This document shows positions 1 to 7,776 of a DNA stretch of 64,000 nt, piece by piece. This stretch comes from Geodermatophilus ruber (lineage in GTDB: Bacteria; Actinomycetota; Actinomycetes; Mycobacteriales; Geodermatophilaceae). Location of the stretch: positions 1 to 64,000 of the forward strand of contig NZ_FOSW01000012.1 in assembly GCF_900114385.1 (NCBI RefSeq), read 5' to 3'. Position 1 is the stretch's first letter. The number at the start of each line of letters is the position of its first letter. The notes under the pieces were generated by a model that saw nothing but the letters and a program-made list of their open reading frames with translations, was not told the DNA's origin and searched no databases. The position numbers and the translations under genes were made by a program.

Positions 1-911
1 AGAAGACGTTTCGTAAGTAGGTCGTCGGGCTCTGTCGGCCCGTAAAGAACCGGCGCAGGCTGCGGGTCGTGTCGTCGCCGGTGTCTTCCCCGCCACCACG
101 GTTGATCAGTGACGAGCTGTGGTCGCTGGTCGAACCGCTGATCCCACCGCAGAAGCCGGCGATCCACGGGCGCACCGGCCGGCCGCGCACCGGCGACCGG
201 GAGGTGCTGGAGGGGATCGCCTTCGTGCTCTCCACCGGCATCGGCTGGACCAAGCTGCCCACCGAACTCGGCTACGGCTCGGGGGTGACGTGCTGGCGGC
301 GGATGCGCGAGTGGGCCCAGGCCGATGTCTTCGACCGACTCCACCAGGCCGTGTTGGACCGGCTGGGTGAGCAGGGCCGGCTGGACTGGTCGCGGGCCAG
401 CCTGGACTCGGTCAGCGTCCGGGCCAAAAGGGGGGTGCGCTGACCGGCCCCAACCCCACCGACCGGGGCAAGGCCGGCAGCAAGTACCACCTGCTCGTCG
501 ACGCCACCGGGCTGCCGCTGAACATCGCCGTCTCCGGCGCCAACCGGCACGACAGCATGCTGGTCGAGCCGATCCTGGACTCGATGCCGGCGATCAAGCG
601 CGGCGGCCGCGGCCATCCGCGCCGCCGGCCGGTCAAGCTGCACGCCGACAAGGGCTACGACATTCCGCGGGTCCGCCGCTACCTGCGCCGGCGCGGGATC
701 ACCGCCCGGATCGCCCGCATCGGCCGCGACTCCAGCTCCCGGCTGGGCCGCCACCGGTGGGTGGTCGAACGGACCCTCGGCTGGCTGCTGTCCTACAAGC
801 GTCTCGCGCTGCGCTACGACCGGACCGCAACCACGATCACCGCGCTGGCCCGACTCGCCGTCACGCTGATCTGCGCCCGCCGCCTACCGCCGAACTAATG
901 AAACGTCTTCT
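1..911 (+). mobile_element. IS5-family (IS427/IS1031-like) insertion sequence, apparently complete
   Basis: The element is bounded by a perfect 12-bp inverted repeat: AGAAGACGTTTC at 1-12 and its reverse complement at 900-911, with further imperfect similarity inward. It holds one transposase gene in two overlapping frames. The outermost base pair may belong to a TAA target duplication rather than to the element: TAA is present at 911-913, and base 1 is the A that would end the left copy. The left flank lies outside the window, so the duplication cannot be confirmed. The right flank reads directly into the IS982-type remnant. Confidence 0.85.
69..898 (+). CDS. IS5-family transposase (orfA + orfB joined by a -1 frameshift)
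   Basis: Frame one (69-443, 124 aa) starts MSSPVSSPPPRL and carries the DUF4096-like N-terminal domain, ending DSVSVRAKRGVR with the first catalytic Asp at residue 113. The -1 frame continues GPNPTDRGKAGSKYHLLVDA, then HADKGYD (second Asp, about nt 647) and WVVERTLGWL (catalytic Glu, about nt 767), stopping at 898. The switch can occur on the A4G6 run at 426-435 just before the orfA stop. IS427-group transposases are commonly made by programmed -1 frameshifting, so this is probably an active arrangement. The three DDE residues are all present once the frames are joined. Confidence 0.88.
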
Positions 912-1882
912 AAGTCCTAACGGCCCGGAGAGTCACAGGCCTGTAGTTGGAGGCGGAGGGTGTTCAGGCTCTGTTTGTGACGACAGACCTCAACACCCTC
1001 CTGACCGCACTCTACGTCTGGATCGATGACTTTCTCGCTGGTCGCGTGCGCGCTGGACGTCGCCCGCGGCTGACCGACCCCGAGCTGCTCACGCTGGCCA
1101 CCGCGCAGGTCCTGCTGGGCGTGCGCTCGGAGGCCCGCTGGCTGCGACTGGTGCCCGAGGCGCTGCCCGGAGCGTTTCCCTACCTGCCCGGCCAGTCCGG
1201 CTACAACAAGCGGCTGCGTGGCGCGCTCCCGCTGCTCAAGCGGGTGATCCGGGACCTGGCCGCCGACACCGACCTGTGGACCGACCCGGTCTGGCTGGTC
1301 GACTCCACCCCGGTGGAATGCGCCCGCTCCCGCCCGGCCGCGCTGCGCTCGGCCCTGGCCGGAATCGCCGGCTACGGCTGGTGCCGGTCACATTCGCGCT
1401 GGTTCTGGGGGCTGCGGCTGCACCTGGTCTGCACCCCGCCGGGCTGCCGGTCACCTGGGCGTTGGCCGACCCCAAGGTCGACGAACGCCAGGTGCTGATG
1501 TGCATGCTCGACCAGGAACCGCACCTCCTCACCGACCGCCCCCACCTGCTGCTGCTCGCCGACAAGGGCTACATCTCCGCCGAGCTGGATGACTACCTGC
1601 ATGCCCGCGGCGCCGACCTGCTGCGCCCGTCTCTCCGCAGCCGCGCCCCGGACAGGCGCTGCTGGCACCGATTCGTCAACTGATCGAGTCCGTCTACGAC
1701 ACCCTCAAAGGCCAGCTGGACCTCGAGCTGCACGGCGCACGCACGCTCCCCGGCGTGACCAGCCGAGTCGCCCAACGCCTGCTGGCCCTGACCGCCGCGA
1801 TCTGGCACAACCGCGCCACCGGCCAGCCGATCACCCGATCCCTGATCGCCTACGACCACTGACCGACTTCGGACTTACTCGT
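912..1882 (+). mobile_element. Decayed IS982-family element
   Basis: The remnant spans from the inner border of the IS5-family element to a 26-bp terminal sequence ending at 1882, immediately before CTAG at 1883-1886. It contains one frame-disrupted IS982-type transposase. The reverse complement of its right end begins ACGAGTAAGTCC, and the sequence right of the IS5 element begins TAAGTCC, so the IS5 element probably landed in TAA inside the left terminal repeat. The transposase stop codon lies inside the right terminal sequence, as is usual for compact insertion sequences. Confidence 0.7.
977..1862 (+). pseudogene. IS982-family transposase, disrupted by two frameshifts
   Basis: The GTG start at 977 gives VTTDLNTLLTALYVWIDDF, the IS982 N-terminus, followed by SGYNKRLR, WLVDSTPVECAR (first catalytic Asp) and WFWGLRLHLVCTP. 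The reading then moves by -1 near 1430 into GLPVTWALADPKVDERQV and LLLADKGYISAEL (second Asp). It moves by -1 again near 1645 into IRQLIESVYDTLKGQLDLE, which carries the catalytic Glu, and stops at 1860-1862. Two separate shifts with no matching slippery signal fit decay better than programmed frameshifting. Assembly error is possible but less likely twice in one gene. Confidence 0.8.
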
Positions 1883-1886
1883 CTAG
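1857..1886. repeat. IS982-type terminal sequence, copy A
   Basis: Thirty bases here reappear as reverse complement at 44473-44502 with one mismatch. The outer CTAG supplies the TAG stop codon of the neighbouring kinase-like gene on the minus strand, and the inner end contains the transposase stop. The distal copy also begins at a CTAG that provides a stop codon, which suggests a preference for CTAG targets at gene ends. Confidence 0.8.
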
Positions 1887-2524
1887 CTCCCGATGCCGCG
1901 CGCCCGCGCCGCGAGGACGATGATGTCGACGACCGTGTCCAGCGGCAGGACCGTGCTGTCGAGGACGAGGTGGTAGTTCCGAGCGGCCGAGGGATCGCAG
2001 CGGTAGAAATGCCGCACGTAGGCCTCCCGGGCCCCGTCGTTGGCCTCCAGGTCCCGCCGGACCTCCTCGTGCGGCCGCCCGGAGCGGGCCACGATCGCGT
2101 CCAGCCGGCGCTCCCGCGGCCCGTCCAGGCGCACGTGCAGGGTGCGCGGCCGGTTCCCGAGCACCATCGCGGCGGCGCGGCCCAGCACCACCCCGCCCGG
2201 CCCCTCGGCGATCTCGGACACGATCCGCTCGGTCTGCTGGCGGAAGGCCCGCTCGTCGGGCAGCTGGGCGACGGGCACGACCCCGCCCACCGGGTCCGGC
2301 ATCGTGCCCAGCGAGGCCACCAGCCGCCACAGGCCACGGGCCACCGTCTCGTCGTTCGCCTCCGCCTCCGCCAGGGACACGCCCAGGCGGCCGGCGACCT
2401 GCACGGGGATGGCGCGGTCGTGGAAGGCCAGGCCCAGCCCGTGGGCGACCGCGAGCCCCACCTCGTGCCCCCCGGCCCCGTACGAGGCCGAGACCGTCAC
2501 GATGCCGTGCGTTCCGGTGCCCAT
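1883..2524 (-). CDS. Cytidylate kinase-like family protein
   Basis: A 213-residue protein of the cytidylate-kinase-like P-loop family (Pfam Cytidylate_kin2). The N-terminus GIVTVSASYGAGGHEVG is the family's modified nucleotide-binding loop, followed by LAFHDRAI. A mid-protein GGVVLGRAAAMVL and HVRLDGPRERR match the family. Family members are predicted kinases of unclear substrate, so CMP phosphorylation should not be assumed. The ATG at 2524 follows a strong GGGAGGAGGG ribosome binding site and overlaps the upstream acetyltransferase gene by 28 nt. Its TAG stop is formed by the CTAG at the IS982 border, so the 3' end may have been altered by the insertion. Confidence 0.75.
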   Translation of the reverse strand: MGTGTHGIVTVSASYGAGGHEVGLAVAHGLGLAFHDRAIPVQVAGRLGVSLAEAEANDETVARGLWRLVASLGTMPDPVGGVVPVAQLPDERAFRQQTERIVSEIAEGPGGVVLGRAAAMVLGNRPRTLHVRLDGPRERRLDAIVARSGRPHEEVRRDLEANDGAREAYVRHFYRCDPSAARNYHLVLDSTVLPLDTVVDIIVLAARARGIGS

Positions 2525-3066
2525 GGCCCCTCCTCCCCGTGCTGGCGCGGCCGGTCCTGGTCCACGCCGTCCGCCGGGAGATCCTTGCCGAGGAAGACCG
2601 CCCCGGGCGAGTCGGCGTACCTCCCGTAACCGGGTGCCGGGGTGTAGCCCAGGGCGGCGTAGAGCGCCAGCGCCTCGGGCTGCCGGTCGCCGGTGTTCAG
2701 GACGACCGCACGGTGACCGGCCGCCGCCGCGCTCGCCTCCAGGGCGCGCACCAGCACCTGGGCCAGGCCGCGGCGCCGGAACCCCGGCTCCACGTAGACC
2801 CGCTTGACCTCCACGACACCGGCCTCGTGCACCCGCCAGGCACCGCACCCGGCCGGGACGCCGTCCACCTCCGCGACGAGGAACAGCCCGGCGGGCGGCG
2901 CGAACTCGGCCGGGTCGACGACGGCCTCGTCCGGCCCGCCGTACCGGGTCACGTACTCGCGCTGCACCCGGTCCACGAGCTGCCGCGCGACCGGGTGCTC
3001 GTAGGGCACCGGCCGCAGCCGCACCACCCGCCCGTCGGTCGGCCCGACCTCAGCGGAAGTGGACAT
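2497..3066 (-). CDS. GNAT-family N-acetyltransferase
   Basis: A 189-residue GCN5-related acetyltransferase. The acetyl-CoA motif A is visible as VKRVYVEPGFRRRGLAQVLV (Q/RxxGxG/A type), followed by AVVLNTGDRQPEALALYAALGY, the usual motif B end. The extension after GKDLPADGV runs into the downstream kinase-like gene (28-nt overlap). The start ATG lies 17 nt inside the 3' end of thiL, so thiL, this gene and the kinase-like gene are probably co-transcribed. The substrate cannot be read from sequence. Confidence 0.82.
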   Translation of the reverse strand: MSTSAEVGPTDGRVVRLRPVPYEHPVARQLVDRVQREYVTRYGGPDEAVVDPAEFAPPAGLFLVAEVDGVPAGCGAWRVHEAGVVEVKRVYVEPGFRRRGLAQVLVRALEASAAAAGHRAVVLNTGDRQPEALALYAALGYTPAPGYGRYADSPGAVFLGKDLPADGVDQDRPRQHGEEGPWAPERTAS

Positions 3067-4090
3067 GCCCCGCCCCTTCCGCGCCGACGGCCGCGACGAC
3101 GGCGTCGGCGGGGTCGCCGTCGACCCGCACCCCCCAGCCCTCCGGCGCCTCGCGCACGGAGCCGATCGCCGTCCACCCCTCGGGCAGCTCGGCCCCCGGG
3201 GGGAAGGTCGCGATCAGCGCGTGGTCCTCCCCGCCGGTGAGCACCCAGGCCATCGGGTCGCCGCCCAGCGCGGCGGCCACCTGCTGCAGCGGGCCGGGCG
3301 GCTCGAGCGTGGCCCGCTGCAGCGCCGAGCGGTCGATCTCGATCAGCACGCCGCTCTCCTCGGCCAGGTGCCCGGCGTCGGCCAGCAGCCCGTCGCTGAC
3401 GTCGCACATCGCGGTCGCCCCGGCGTCGGCGGCCGCGGGTCCCGCCGCGTAGGGCGGGGTCGGCCGCCGGTGGGCGGTCACCGCCGCCACCGGACTGGTG
3501 AAGCCGCGCCGCAGCACCGCCAACCCGCAGGCCGACCACCCCAGCCGGCCGGTCAGGGCGAGGACGTCGCCCGGCCGGGCGCCCGAGCGCAGCACCGGGG
3601 CGCGGCCGGCGAGGTCCCCGAGCGCGGTGATCGACACGACGATCGCGTCGCTGCCGGGGGCGGCCGCGACGGTGTCCCCGCCGACGACGGCGGCCCCCAG
3701 CGGGGCGCATTCCTCGGCCAGCCCGGTGGCCAGCCCCTCCAACCAGGACGTCGGGGTGCCCGGGGGGCAGGCCAGGCCCACCAGCAGCGCCGTGGTCACC
3801 CCGCCCATCGCGGCCACGTCGGCCAGGTTGGCCGCGGCCGCCTTGTGGCCGACGTCCTCCGCCGACGACCAGTCCCGCCGGAAGTGCCGGCCCTCGACGA
3901 GCACGTCGGTGGTCGCGACCACCCGGCCGTCGGGCGCGCGCAGCACCGCGGCGTCGTCACCGGGGCCCACGTCGGCGACCCGCGCGGTACCCGCCCGGGC
4001 CACGACGCGGGCGATCACCCCGAACTCGCCGACCACCCGCACGCTGTCGGCCGGATCGTCCCGCGGAACCAGCGGGCGAGGGCGAGTCAC
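3050..4090 (-). CDS. thiL: Thiamine-monophosphate kinase
   Basis: ThiL phosphorylates thiamine monophosphate to thiamine diphosphate in the last step of cofactor synthesis. The 346-residue protein has the PurM/ThiL signature DVGPGDDAAVL, the metal/phosphate motif TTDVLVEGRHF, the AANLADVAAMGG segment and DVSDGLLADAGHL. It is not the related SelD: it lacks the N-terminal Sec/Cys and Gly-rich loop, and the motif order matches ThiL. The GTG start at 4090 begins VTRPRPLVPRDD. It heads a minus-strand operon with the acetyltransferase and kinase-like genes, divergent from the AsnC-domain gene, as in the conserved actinobacterial block. Confidence 0.92.
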   Translation of the reverse strand: MTRPRPLVPRDDPADSVRVVGEFGVIARVVARAGTARVADVGPGDDAAVLRAPDGRVVATTDVLVEGRHFRRDWSSAEDVGHKAAAANLADVAAMGGVTTALLVGLACPPGTPTSWLEGLATGLAEECAPLGAAVVGGDTVAAAPGSDAIVVSITALGDLAGRAPVLRSGARPGDVLALTGRLGWSACGLAVLRRGFTSPVAAVTAHRRPTPPYAAGPAAADAGATAMCDVSDGLLADAGHLAEESGVLIEIDRSALQRATLEPPGPLQQVAAALGGDPMAWVLTGGEDHALIATFPPGAELPEGWTAIGSVREAPEGWGVRVDGDPADAVVAAVGAEGAGHVHFR

Positions 4091-4182
4091 CGGTCACTCC
4101 GCAGCGCTGGGGTAGGTTGCCGAACTGTCCGCCGACCGGCGCGGACGCCGCTACGGCAGCGCTGCCCGAGGAAAGGTCTCCC

Positions 4183-4416
4183 GTGGTCCACGCCTACATC
4201 CTCATCCAGACCGAAGTCGGCAAGGCCGCCCAGGTCGCCTCGACGATCAGCTCGATCGCGGGCGTCACCAAGGCCGAGGACGTCACGGGCCCCTACGACG
4301 TGATCGTGCGCGCCGAGGCGGAGACCGTCGACGAGCTCGGCCGCCTGGTGGTGGCGCGCGTACAGTCGGTGGACGGCATCACCCGCACACTGACCTGCCC
4401 CGTCGTCAACATCTGA
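4183..4416 (+). CDS. Lrp/AsnC ligand-binding (RAM) domain protein
   Basis: A 77-residue stand-alone RAM (AsnC ligand-binding) domain with no DNA-binding domain. It begins VVHAYILIQTEVGKA and continues AGVTKAEDVTGPYDVIVRAE and GRLVVARVQSVDGITRTLTC, the complete alpha/beta fold of the family. The GTG at 4183 was chosen because GAGGAAAGG precedes it by about six bases and the fold starts at the next residues; a longer in-frame start at 4117 adds only low-complexity sequence. Such small proteins are common near thiL in actinobacteria. They oligomerise and bind amino acids, but their targets are unknown. Confidence 0.85.
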   Translation: MVHAYILIQTEVGKAAQVASTISSIAGVTKAEDVTGPYDVIVRAEAETVDELGRLVVARVQSVDGITRTLTCPVVNI

Positions 4417-4421
4417 AGCTC

Positions 4422-5063
4422 CTGACCGAGAACCCTCCAGCCGACGCACCCCGGGAGTCCACGCCCCCGGGGGAACCCGGCCGACCGACGCCTCGGCAGG
4501 ACGATCCCCTGCGGCGGCTCGCGCTGATCGTCACCGCCGTCGTCCTGCCGCTCGTCGTCGTCCTCCTCGTCCTGGTCCGGGTCGTGGGCGGGGACGACGC
4601 CGACGGCAGCGGGGACGGCGTGGCCGAGGTCTCCGGCACCCCCACCCCGGAGCGGGCCGACCTGCCGCCCCTGGAGGTGGAGGTGCCGCCGGTGACGCCC
4701 GAGGCGGACGCCTGGTGCCCGGCGCTCATGGGCGCGCTGCCCCTCGAGCTCACCGGGGAGCCCTCCCGCCCCGTGCGGTCCGACTCGCCCTACGCCTACG
4801 CCTGGGGTGAGCCACCGATCGTGCTGGTCTGCGGGGTCGAGCCGCCCGCCGGCTTCGAGGCCACGTCGCCGCTCATCCAGATCAACGGCGTGCAGTGGTT
4901 CGTCGACACCAGCGATCCCGACGCCACCGTCTGGACCACGGTCGACCGCCCCGTGCACGTCCGGGTGACGCTCCCGGCCGCCACCGACAGCGCCCCGGTG
5001 ACCGCGCTCGGCCCGGTGATCAACGACGCCCTTCCGGTGCAGGAGCCGCAGCCGGGCGGCTGA
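4422..5063 (+). CDS. DUF3515 membrane-anchored protein
   Basis: The body from about 4640 to 5063 matches the DUF3515 family: DAWCPALMGALPLELTGE, a paired CGV cysteine context, LIQINGVQWFVDT and WTTVDRPVHVRVTLP. The region 4510-4583 encodes a hydrophobic anchor (LALIVTAVVLPLVVVLLVL) in the same frame. No ATG, GTG or TTG precedes it, and the first GTG (4584) would remove the anchor. A CTG at 4422, five bases after the previous stop, is therefore given as a tentative start. This is the DUF3515 position of the conserved thiL-ddl block. The function is unknown; an envelope location is likely. Confidence 0.75.
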   Translation: MTENPPADAPRESTPPGEPGRPTPRQDDPLRRLALIVTAVVLPLVVVLLVLVRVVGGDDADGSGDGVAEVSGTPTPERADLPPLEVEVPPVTPEADAWCPALMGALPLELTGEPSRPVRSDSPYAYAWGEPPIVLVCGVEPPAGFEATSPLIQINGVQWFVDTSDPDATVWTTVDRPVHVRVTLPAATDSAPVTALGPVINDALPVQEPQPGG

Positions 5064-5069
5064 CCCGGC

Positions 5070-5720
5070 TCAGGACGGCGGCAGCCGCTCCAGCTGCGCC
5101 TCGACGACCGCGTGCACCTCGGCCATGGCCTCCTCCACCGACCCGCCGACCGCGGTCACGGCCACGCTGAAGACCCCGTGCCCGCACCAGGCGAACGCCG
5201 CGGGCCCGGTCAGGCCCGAGTCGGTGTGCGCGTCCTCCACGGTGAGCAGCCGGCACCCCCCGGGCAGGCGCGGCGGGTCCTCCCGCAGCACGCCGTCGTA
5301 GTACTCGGCCTCGTTGGCGGCGAGGTCCCGGGCGTAGGCGCCGGCGCCGGCGCGGTCGTCGAACTGGTCGACGAAGACGCTGGTGAGCGCGCCCGCGGCC
5401 CCGCCCCAGAAGCGCTCCCAGCCGTAGCGGTAGCCGTAGTGCTCCAGGATCTCCCGCTCGCGCTCGGGGTCGTCGGCGTACCCGGCGACGTCGTCGACGG
5501 ACTTCTCCCCCGCCGGAGGGGTCAGGTGCTCGTCGGGCACCCGGGGCAGGTCGGAGGGCACCTCCGTGACCAGCAGCGCCTCCAGCTCCTCCGGTGAGGC
5601 CGGCGTCGGCCGGGCGGGCGCCGGGGTGGCCTCCCCCTCGACCGCCGTCGTGCAGCCCGGCAGCAGCGCTACCAGCAGCAGCGCCAGCCCGGTGAGCCGG
5701 CCGGGCACCGGCAGGGTCAC
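5070..5720 (-). CDS. Putative lipoprotein following ddl
   Basis: A 216-residue secreted lipoprotein of unrecognised family. The signal peptide LTGLALLLVALLPGC ends in a lipobox (LLPGC, Cys near residue 23), followed by a Thr/Pro/Ala-rich linker and a soluble domain with YGYRYGWERFWGG, FVDQFDDRAGAGAYARDLA and a C-terminal FAWCGHGVFSVAV. Two downstream cysteines (GGCRLL and AWCGHG) could form a disulfide. The GTG start overlaps the ddl stop by four bases (GTGA), so it is translationally coupled to ddl. A link to the cell envelope is suggested by location only. Confidence 0.7.
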   Translation of the reverse strand: MTLPVPGRLTGLALLLVALLPGCTTAVEGEATPAPARPTPASPEELEALLVTEVPSDLPRVPDEHLTPPAGEKSVDDVAGYADDPEREREILEHYGYRYGWERFWGGAAGALTSVFVDQFDDRAGAGAYARDLAANEAEYYDGVLREDPPRLPGGCRLLTVEDAHTDSGLTGPAAFAWCGHGVFSVAVTAVGGSVEEAMAEVHAVVEAQLERLPPS

Positions 5721-6868
5721 GCCCGTGCGTCCCGGTCCACTGCCGGGCGGTCGCGGGCGCCGTGCACCGCCGGGGCGGCCGCCAGGAGGTGGTCCACCAA
5801 CTCGGCGAAGCCCACCCCGGTCACCGCCCACATCCGCGGGAACATCGAGATCGGGGTGAAGCCGGGCATGGTGTTGACCTCGTTGACGACCAGCCGCTCG
5901 GCCCCGTCGGGGCCGACGCCCAGGAAGAAGTCGACCCGGGCCAGCCCGGCGCAGTCCAGCGCCAGATAGGCCCGCACGGCCGCCTCCTGCACCGCGCGCG
6001 TCTGCGCCTGTGTCAGGCCGGCGGGGACGTCGAACTCGGCGGCGTCCTCGAGGTACTTGGCGGTGAAGTCGTACCAGTCGGTCCCCGGCCGCAGCCGGAT
6101 CTCCGCCGGCAGGCTGGCCCGGGGGGTGCCGCCGTCGGGGCCGGTCAGCACGCCGCACTCGATCTCCCGGCCGGGGACGGCGGCCTCGACGATGACCTTC
6201 GGGTCCACAGCGGCCGCAACCGCCACCGCCTCGGGGAACTGCGCCCAGTCGGTCACCCGGCTGATCCCGATGCTCGACCCGGCGCGGGAGGGCTTGACGA
6301 ACACCGGCAGCCCCAGCCGCTCCCGCGCGGCGTCGTCCAGCAGGCCGGGGTCGGCCCGCAGCGCCCCGGAGGCGTCCCGGAGGACGACGTGCTCGCCCTG
6401 GGACAGGCCCGCGGCGGCCAGCAGCTTCTTGGTGAACTCCTTGTCCATCGACGCCGCGCTGGCGAAGACGCCGGAGCCCACGTACGGCAGGCCGCTCATC
6501 TCGAGCAGCCCCTGGATGGTGCCGTCCTCGCCGTAGGCACCGTGCAGCACCGGGAAGACGACGTCGAGCTCCGTGCGCGGCTCGTCCCCGGCCAGGGGCA
6601 GCAGCCCGCGGAAGGCGGGGTCCCCGACCAGCGTCACCGGGGTGCCGCCGGTGACCTCGGGCAGCACCCCGTCGACGATCTCCAGCCGCAGCCCGGGGTC
6701 GGGCAGCACCCACCCCCCGTCGCGGGTGATCCCGACGGGGATCGCCTCGTACCGGTCCGGGTCCAGCGCCGCGAGGACGGCGCCGGCGGAGATGCAGGAA
6801 ATCGAGTGTTCCGCGCTGCGGCCCCCGAAGACGACCGCCACGCGCAGCTTGCCTGCCTGTCCGCTCAT
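5717..6868 (-). CDS. ddl: D-alanine--D-alanine ligase
   Basis: An ATP-grasp ligase that joins two D-alanines for peptidoglycan precursor synthesis in the cytoplasm. The 383 residues show VVFGGRSAEHSIS at the N-terminus, HGAYGEDGTIQGLLEMSGLP, GSGVFASAASMDKEFTK, FVKPSRAGSSIGISRV (the ATP-binding lysine region) and the C-terminal metal/substrate motif VNEVNTMPGFTPISMFP. Length and motif order are normal for the family. It is coupled by a 4-bp overlap to the following lipoprotein gene. Confidence 0.95.
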   Translation of the reverse strand: MSGQAGKLRVAVVFGGRSAEHSISCISAGAVLAALDPDRYEAIPVGITRDGGWVLPDPGLRLEIVDGVLPEVTGGTPVTLVGDPAFRGLLPLAGDEPRTELDVVFPVLHGAYGEDGTIQGLLEMSGLPYVGSGVFASAASMDKEFTKKLLAAAGLSQGEHVVLRDASGALRADPGLLDDAARERLGLPVFVKPSRAGSSIGISRVTDWAQFPEAVAVAAAVDPKVIVEAAVPGREIECGVLTGPDGGTPRASLPAEIRLRPGTDWYDFTAKYLEDAAEFDVPAGLTQAQTRAVQEAAVRAYLALDCAGLARVDFFLGVGPDGAERLVVNEVNTMPGFTPISMFPRMWAVTGVGFAELVDHLLAAAPAVHGARDRPAVDRDARA

Positions 6869-6963
6869 CGCGGCCGACCCTAGTCGAGCCGCCCGGATCC
6901 GCCCCGGTGACGGGGCGGCGGGCCGCGCACCCGAGGCCGCGAGGTGTGGGAGCCTCGACGCCG

Positions 6964-7761
6964 ATGCGCGAGAACGTGGCGGCCCCGCCGGACAGGGCCC
7001 GAACCGGGACGACGGCCGGCGACGACGATCGGCCGCGGCCGTTCCCCCGCGGGCTGCGGCTCGCCGGGTCCGCGGTCCACCTCTACACCGCCAGCGGCAC
7101 CGTGCTGGCGCTGCTGATCGTGCTGGCGGCGTTCGACGGCGACGCGGTCACCGCGCTGTGGCTGATGCTGGCCGCCCTCGTGATCGACGGCACCGACGGG
7201 ATGCTCGCCCGGCGCCTGCGGGTCAAGGAGACGATCCCCTGGTTCGACGGGGCCCGTCTCGACGACATCGTCGACTACCTGACCTACGTGTTCGCCCCCG
7301 TCGTCCTGCTGTGGACCACCGGCTCGCTGCCCGACGGCCCGCTCGGCTGGGCCGTGGCCGCGCTGCCGCTGCTGGCCTCCAGCTACCAGTTCTGCCGGGT
7401 CGACGCGAAGACCTCCGACCACACGTTCCTCGGCTTCCCGAGCTACTGGAACGTGGTGGCCTTCTACGCCGTCGTCCTGGATCTGGGGCCGGGGACGATC
7501 GCGGCGGTGCTCGTCGTCTGCTCGGTGCTGGTCTTCGTCCCGGTGCGCTACCTGTACCCGTCGCGCACGCAGGCCCTGCGGGGGCTCAGCCTCGCGCTGA
7601 GCGCGCTGTGGTTGGTCAGCTACGCCGTCCTGCTGCTCCAGGTGCCCGACCCGCACCCGCTGCTCGTGGCGCTGTCCCTGGCCTACCTCGGCTACTACGT
7701 CGCCGTCAGCGGCTGGCTGACCGCCCGGGCGGCGTACCGCCGACAGGCCGCCGCCGGCTGA
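6964..7761 (+). CDS. pcs: CDP-alcohol phosphatidyltransferase, phosphatidylcholine synthase-like
   Basis: An integral membrane enzyme with about eight hydrophobic segments. The CDP-alcohol phosphatidyltransferase signature is present as DGTDGMLARRL, eight residues, then DGARLDDIVDYL, with all the conserved Asp residues. The sequence around it (VKETIPWFDGARLDDIVDYL) resembles bacterial Pcs, which condenses CDP-diacylglycerol with choline. About 40 disordered residues precede the first membrane segment. The ATG at 6964 is preferred; a GTG at 6907 would add a further 19 residues. It is divergent from ddl and convergent with the Cys/Met PLP-enzyme gene. A related headgroup cannot be excluded. Confidence 0.78.
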   Translation: MRENVAAPPDRARTGTTAGDDDRPRPFPRGLRLAGSAVHLYTASGTVLALLIVLAAFDGDAVTALWLMLAALVIDGTDGMLARRLRVKETIPWFDGARLDDIVDYLTYVFAPVVLLWTTGSLPDGPLGWAVAALPLLASSYQFCRVDAKTSDHTFLGFPSYWNVVAFYAVVLDLGPGTIAAVLVVCSVLVFVPVRYLYPSRTQALRGLSLALSALWLVSYAVLLLQVPDPHPLLVALSLAYLGYYVAVSGWLTARAAYRRQAAAG

Positions 7762-7776
7762 CCCGCCCGGCCGGGC

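Noticed and set aside
977-1862. IS982-type transposase frameshifts as programmed recoding
   Set aside because: Two separate shifts are needed, no slippery run is seen at either site, and IS982 transposases are normally single-frame.
3050-4090. thiL considered as SelD (selenophosphate synthetase), which would have supported selenoprotein synthesis locally
   Set aside because: Motifs and length match ThiL. The SelD N-terminal Cys/Sec and glycine-rich loop are absent.
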